Assembly (NCBI GenBank): GCA_900544375.1
Contig: UQUZ01000029.1
Location: 1 to 32,215, forward strand
DNA length: 32,215 bases
Source: an uncultured Oscillospiraceae bacterium
GTDB taxonomy: Bacteria > Bacillota > Clostridia > Oscillospirales > Acutalibacteraceae
Direction: 5' to 3'
Shown here: piece after piece, positions 29,844 through 32,215 of the stretch
How the letters are laid out: every line of letters begins with the position of its first letter
Position numbering within the stretch: the stretch's first letter is position 1
Notes under the pieces: model-generated
What the model saw: the letters and a program-made list of their open reading frames with translations, nothing else
Databases searched by the model: none
Told to the model about the DNA's origin: nothing
Position numbers and translations under genes: made by a program

Positions 29844-30617
29844 ATGGAACAGCTCAAACAATTCTGCAAAGAGGGATGGGACAAGGTGCGCCACAACGAT
29901 CTGATCCGCCCGGGCAACCGGAAGAAAAAGATTATGGTGCTCATTGGGCTCTCCGTATTTCTCCTTGCCTGCGGGTTGACGGCATGGTTCTATGGCAAGC
30001 CGCTGTTGGAGTTTGTGCTCGATACCGGCCGCTTCCGTGCCTGGATGAATGAGCACGGCGCGCTGGGCCCGCTTGCCTTCGTCGCTATCCGCACAGTGCA
30101 GACGGTTGTTAAAATCATCCCCGCTGAGCCGTTGGAAATCGGAGCGGGATATGCGTTTGGAAGCTGGTGGGGCATGGCGCTGTGTATGCTCGGCACGGCA
30201 ATTGGCTCGCTCATCATCATTGGGCTGACGAAGCTGTTCGGCATGCGGATGGTGGAGGTGTTTGTGCCGCGGGAGAAGCTCCAATCCTTCCGCTTTTTGC
30301 AGAATACCAAAAAGCTCAATCTGCTGCTTTTCATCATCTTCTTGATTCCCGGCACACCGAAGGACCTAATCACCTATTTTGTGGGCGTTACGCCGGTGAA
30401 TCCTTTTGCCTTCCTGCTTTTGACCGGGATTGCCCGGATTCCGTCCATTCTTTCTTCTACCCTGTGCGGCAACGCATTGGGGGAGCGCAATTTTTGGTTT
30501 GCGGCGATTGTATACCTTTTGACGGGCGCATTAACTGTGGGCGGCATTTTTCTCTACCGGAGGATTAGCCGGCAGGAGGGCGGGGAGCCTGATCACCCGC
30601 TAAAAAAAACGGCGTAA
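29844..30617 (+). CDS. TVP38/TMEM64-family (VTT/DedA-like) membrane protein
   Basis: A 257-residue integral membrane protein with a charged N-terminus (about 1-28), then five or six hydrophobic segments. The conserved VTT core reads FVAIRTVQTVVKIIPAEPLEIGAGYAFG, followed by GTAIGSLIIIGLTK and, after a cytosolic loop, FIIFLIPGTPKDLITYFVGVTP and RIPSILSSTLCGNALG. These proteins are membrane transporters or scramblases in related families (DedA, VMP1/TMEM41B); the bacterial substrate of this branch is not settled. Start ATG has AAAGGGGAG upstream. It stands alone between the barstar remnant and the aminotransferase gene. Confidence 0.9.
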   Translation: MEQLKQFCKEGWDKVRHNDLIRPGNRKKKIMVLIGLSVFLLACGLTAWFYGKPLLEFVLDTGRFRAWMNEHGALGPLAFVAIRTVQTVVKIIPAEPLEIGAGYAFGSWWGMALCMLGTAIGSLIIIGLTKLFGMRMVEVFVPREKLQSFRFLQNTKKLNLLLFIIFLIPGTPKDLITYFVGVTPVNPFAFLLLTGIARIPSILSSTLCGNALGERNFWFAAIVYLLTGALTVGGIFLYRRISRQEGGEPDHPLKKTA

Positions 30618-30650
30618 CAGACCCGCCCCGATAAATCATGATACAGCTCT

Positions 30651-30689
30651 GCCCCGTCCGGCTCGCAACCAGCCGAACGGGGCGTTTCC
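30651..30689 (+). terminator. Probable terminator after the TVP38-like gene
   Basis: GCCCCGTCCGGCT (30651-30663) and AGCCGAACGGGGC (30671-30683) form a 13-position stem with one mismatch, followed only by GTTTCC, so the T-tail is weak. Confidence 0.6.
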
Positions 30690-30803
30690 GCGTGGCAGCC
30701 TCAATCTGCCCGGCGGCGGATTCTGGAATTTTCGGCCTTTGCACGGGGAAGGCGCTCCTTTTTCACCGCAAACTGGTCAAAATGCAGGATTTTGATTTTA
30801 CAG

Positions 30804-30832
30804 TTGCAAAATCCGGGGAAATCGGATACTAT
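30804..30832 (+). promoter_or_regulatory. SigA-type promoter of the aminotransferase gene
   Basis: -35 TTGCAA at 30804-30809, 17-nt spacer, -10 TACTAT at 30827-30832, about 43 nt upstream of the ATG at 30881. Confidence 0.65.
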
Positions 30833-30880
30833 AGCAATAGATTTTGGCTGCCCGGTGCAGCCGTTTTAGGAGGAGTTTTC

Positions 30881-32158
30881 ATGCCGGTTTTTCAGGAGAT
30901 GACTAGGGAAGAGCTTGAGGCGCAGAAAGCGCGCCTTTTGGAGGAGTATGCGGCATTTCAGGCAAAGGGGCTAAAGCTCGATATGTCTCGCGGCAAGCCC
31001 GGCGCGGATCAGCTCGATCTATCTATGAAAATGCTCGATGTGCTCCATTCAGCTTCCGACGTGAAATCGGAAAACGGGGTGGATTGCCGCAATTATGGTG
31101 TGCTTGACGGCGTCCCGGAGTGCAAGCGCCTGTTTGCCGAGCTGATGGGCGTTGAGCCGAAGAATCTCATCGTGGGCGGCAATTCAAGCCTGAATATGAT
31201 GTTTGACTATGTTTCCCAATGCATGACGCACGGCGCGGGCAGCACCCCCTGGTGCAAGCTCGATCAGGTGAAGTTTGCCTGCCCTGTGCCCGGTTACGAC
31301 CGACATTTCGGCGTGTGCGAATATTTTGGGATCGAGATGATCAACATCCCGATGCTGGAGGACGGCCCGGATATGGAGCTGCTGGAAGAGGTCGTGAAGG
31401 ACCCGGCAGTCAAAGGCATGTTCTGTGTGCCGAAGTATTCCAATCCGGAAGGAAAAACTTATTCTGACGAAGTCGTCCGCCGTATGGCAGCCATGCAGAC
31501 AGGCGCGGAGGATTTCCGCATCATCTGGGATAACGCTTATTGCGTCCACGATTTGACCGATACGCCCGACGAGGTGCTCAATATGCTCGACGAATGCGCG
31601 AAGGCTGGCAACCCTGACCGCGTGATTATGGTGGCCTCCACCTCGAAAATCAGCTTCCCCGGCGCGGGCGTCGCTGTGATGGCGGCCTCCGATGCGAATA
31701 TCGCAATGATCAAAACCCGCATGGCCTCCCAGACGATCGGCTATGATAAGCTCAACCAGCTGCGCCATGTCCGCTTCTTCAAGGATGCGGACGGTATCCG
31801 TGCGCAGATGAAGCGCCATGCTGAAATCCTGCGCCCGAAGTTCCAGGCCGTGCTCGACGCGTTTGAAAAAGAGCTTGGCGGCAAGGGCGTCGCCTCCTGG
31901 AAAAACCCGAACGGCGGCTACTTCATCAGCCTCGATGTGCTCGACGGCTGCGCAAAGCATGTGGGCACGCTCTGCAAAGAGGCGGGTGTAACGCTCACCA
32001 CGCCCGGTGCGACCTATCCCTACGGTAAGGACCCGGCGGACCGCAACATCCGCATCGCGCCGACGCTCCCGCCGGTGGCGGAGCTCGAGCAGGCGGTGGC
32101 GCTTTTATGCGTGTGCGTGCAGCTCGCGGCGTGCGAAAAGCTGCTGGAGAGCAAGTAA
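30881..32158 (+). CDS. PLP-dependent aspartate aminotransferase (subgroup 1c / PF12897-like)
   Basis: A 425-residue class I aminotransferase. It starts with a charged helix, then DMSRGKPGADQLDLS, NYGVLDGVPECKRLFAELMG and GGNSSLNMMFD (PLP phosphate region), VPGYDRHF, PKYSNPEGKTYS with Asn188, IIWDNAY with Asp217, and the PLP-binding Lys256 in STSKISFPGAG; near the C-terminus NIRIAPT carries the substrate-carboxylate Arg. The NSS and PNG-rich C-terminal patterns match the bacterial subgroup 1c aspartate aminotransferases, so aspartate plus 2-oxoglutarate is the likely substrate pair. Start ATG 30881 has AGGAGG 7 nt upstream; the frame stays open upstream by chance. Confidence 0.92.
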   Translation: MPVFQEMTREELEAQKARLLEEYAAFQAKGLKLDMSRGKPGADQLDLSMKMLDVLHSASDVKSENGVDCRNYGVLDGVPECKRLFAELMGVEPKNLIVGGNSSLNMMFDYVSQCMTHGAGSTPWCKLDQVKFACPVPGYDRHFGVCEYFGIEMINIPMLEDGPDMELLEEVVKDPAVKGMFCVPKYSNPEGKTYSDEVVRRMAAMQTGAEDFRIIWDNAYCVHDLTDTPDEVLNMLDECAKAGNPDRVIMVASTSKISFPGAGVAVMAASDANIAMIKTRMASQTIGYDKLNQLRHVRFFKDADGIRAQMKRHAEILRPKFQAVLDAFEKELGGKGVASWKNPNGGYFISLDVLDGCAKHVGTLCKEAGVTLTTPGATYPYGKDPADRNIRIAPTLPPVAELEQAVALLCVCVQLAACEKLLESK

Positions 32159-32195
32159 ATCCTGTTTGTTGAATAGAATGCGAACGAGAGGCTGG

Positions 32196-32215
32196 GGCGA
32201 AATTTACATTTCGCC
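32196..32215 (+). terminator. Probable terminator hairpin cut by the window end
   Basis: GGCGAAAT (32196-32203) and ATTTCGCC (32208-32215) form a perfect 8-bp stem with a TTAC loop directly after the aminotransferase gene. The expected T-run would lie outside the window. Confidence 0.6.

Noticed and set aside
29559..30284. A 241-codon minus-strand frame across the barstar remnant and the TVP38-like gene
   Set aside because: It is antisense to a well-supported membrane protein and shows no family features.
1..32215. CRISPR arrays, tRNA/rRNA genes, insertion sequences or attachment sites
   Set aside because: No regularly spaced repeats, cloverleaf sequences, transposase or integrase motifs or flanking direct repeats were seen.

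Overview
The window looks like chromosomal DNA from an anaerobic, GC-rich member of the Bacillota (Clostridia; a gut Oscillospiraceae- or Christensenellales-type organism is plausible). The reasons are AGGAGG-type ribosome binding sites, SigA-like promoters, Gram-positive lipoproteins and a sortase-like anchor, RqcH and a long RelA/SpoT protein, plus a strictly anaerobic redox repertoire (flavo-diiron protein, multi-cluster flavin complex, hybrid-cluster-associated redox protein). I see no rRNA, tRNA, CRISPR array, transposase or integrase.

Layout. (1) 1-4130: terminators from an upstream gene, a small DUF1858 redox protein, then the housekeeping run trmK - Nif3-like gene - rqcH. (2) 4160-5911: an alpha/beta hydrolase behind a promoter with two palindromes, and a small flavodoxin-like protein. 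(3) 5912-7536: a hairpin-rich spacer, then a flavo-diiron protein whose promoter carries a DtxR-like iron box. (4) 7564-9403: a small lipoprotein and a condensation/acyltransferase-fold protein. (5) 9558-15477: a three-gene redox operon, NuoE-like, NuoF-like and a 1156-residue fusion ([2Fe-2S] ferredoxin, GltD/NfnB-like flavoprotein, ferredoxin pair, dead NuoG-type molybdopterin domain), preceded by a leader with a terminator hairpin. (6) 15500-17975: a cobalamin riboswitch with an unusually large insertion, its terminator, and two overlapping genes that look like the two halves of a vertebrate intrinsic factor/transcobalamin: a secreted alpha-alpha barrel protein with a sorting signal and a DUF4430 (transcobalamin C-terminal-like) lipoprotein. 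(7) 17991-20320: NAD(P)HX repair enzyme and a lipoprotein. (8) 20500-20889: a MazF toxin without a visible antitoxin. (9) 20889-27975, minus strand: probable operon recJ - relA - fluC/crcB - rsuA - GNAT - peptidase E-like. (10) 28097-29690: a barnase-type RNase toxin, two tandem barstar immunity genes and a third, decayed barstar copy. (11) 29844-32215: a TVP38/TMEM64 membrane protein and a subgroup 1c-type aspartate aminotransferase.

The strongest candidates for an undescribed system are the riboswitch-controlled split intrinsic-factor-like B12-binding pair (15500-17909), the GltD/NuoG fusion redox complex that looks like a bifurcating NADH/NADPH/ferredoxin transhydrogenase rather than a hydrogenase or formate dehydrogenase (9713-15477), and the barnase with an array of diverging barstars (28268-29690). 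All functional assignments come from reading sequence by eye; no database search was run.
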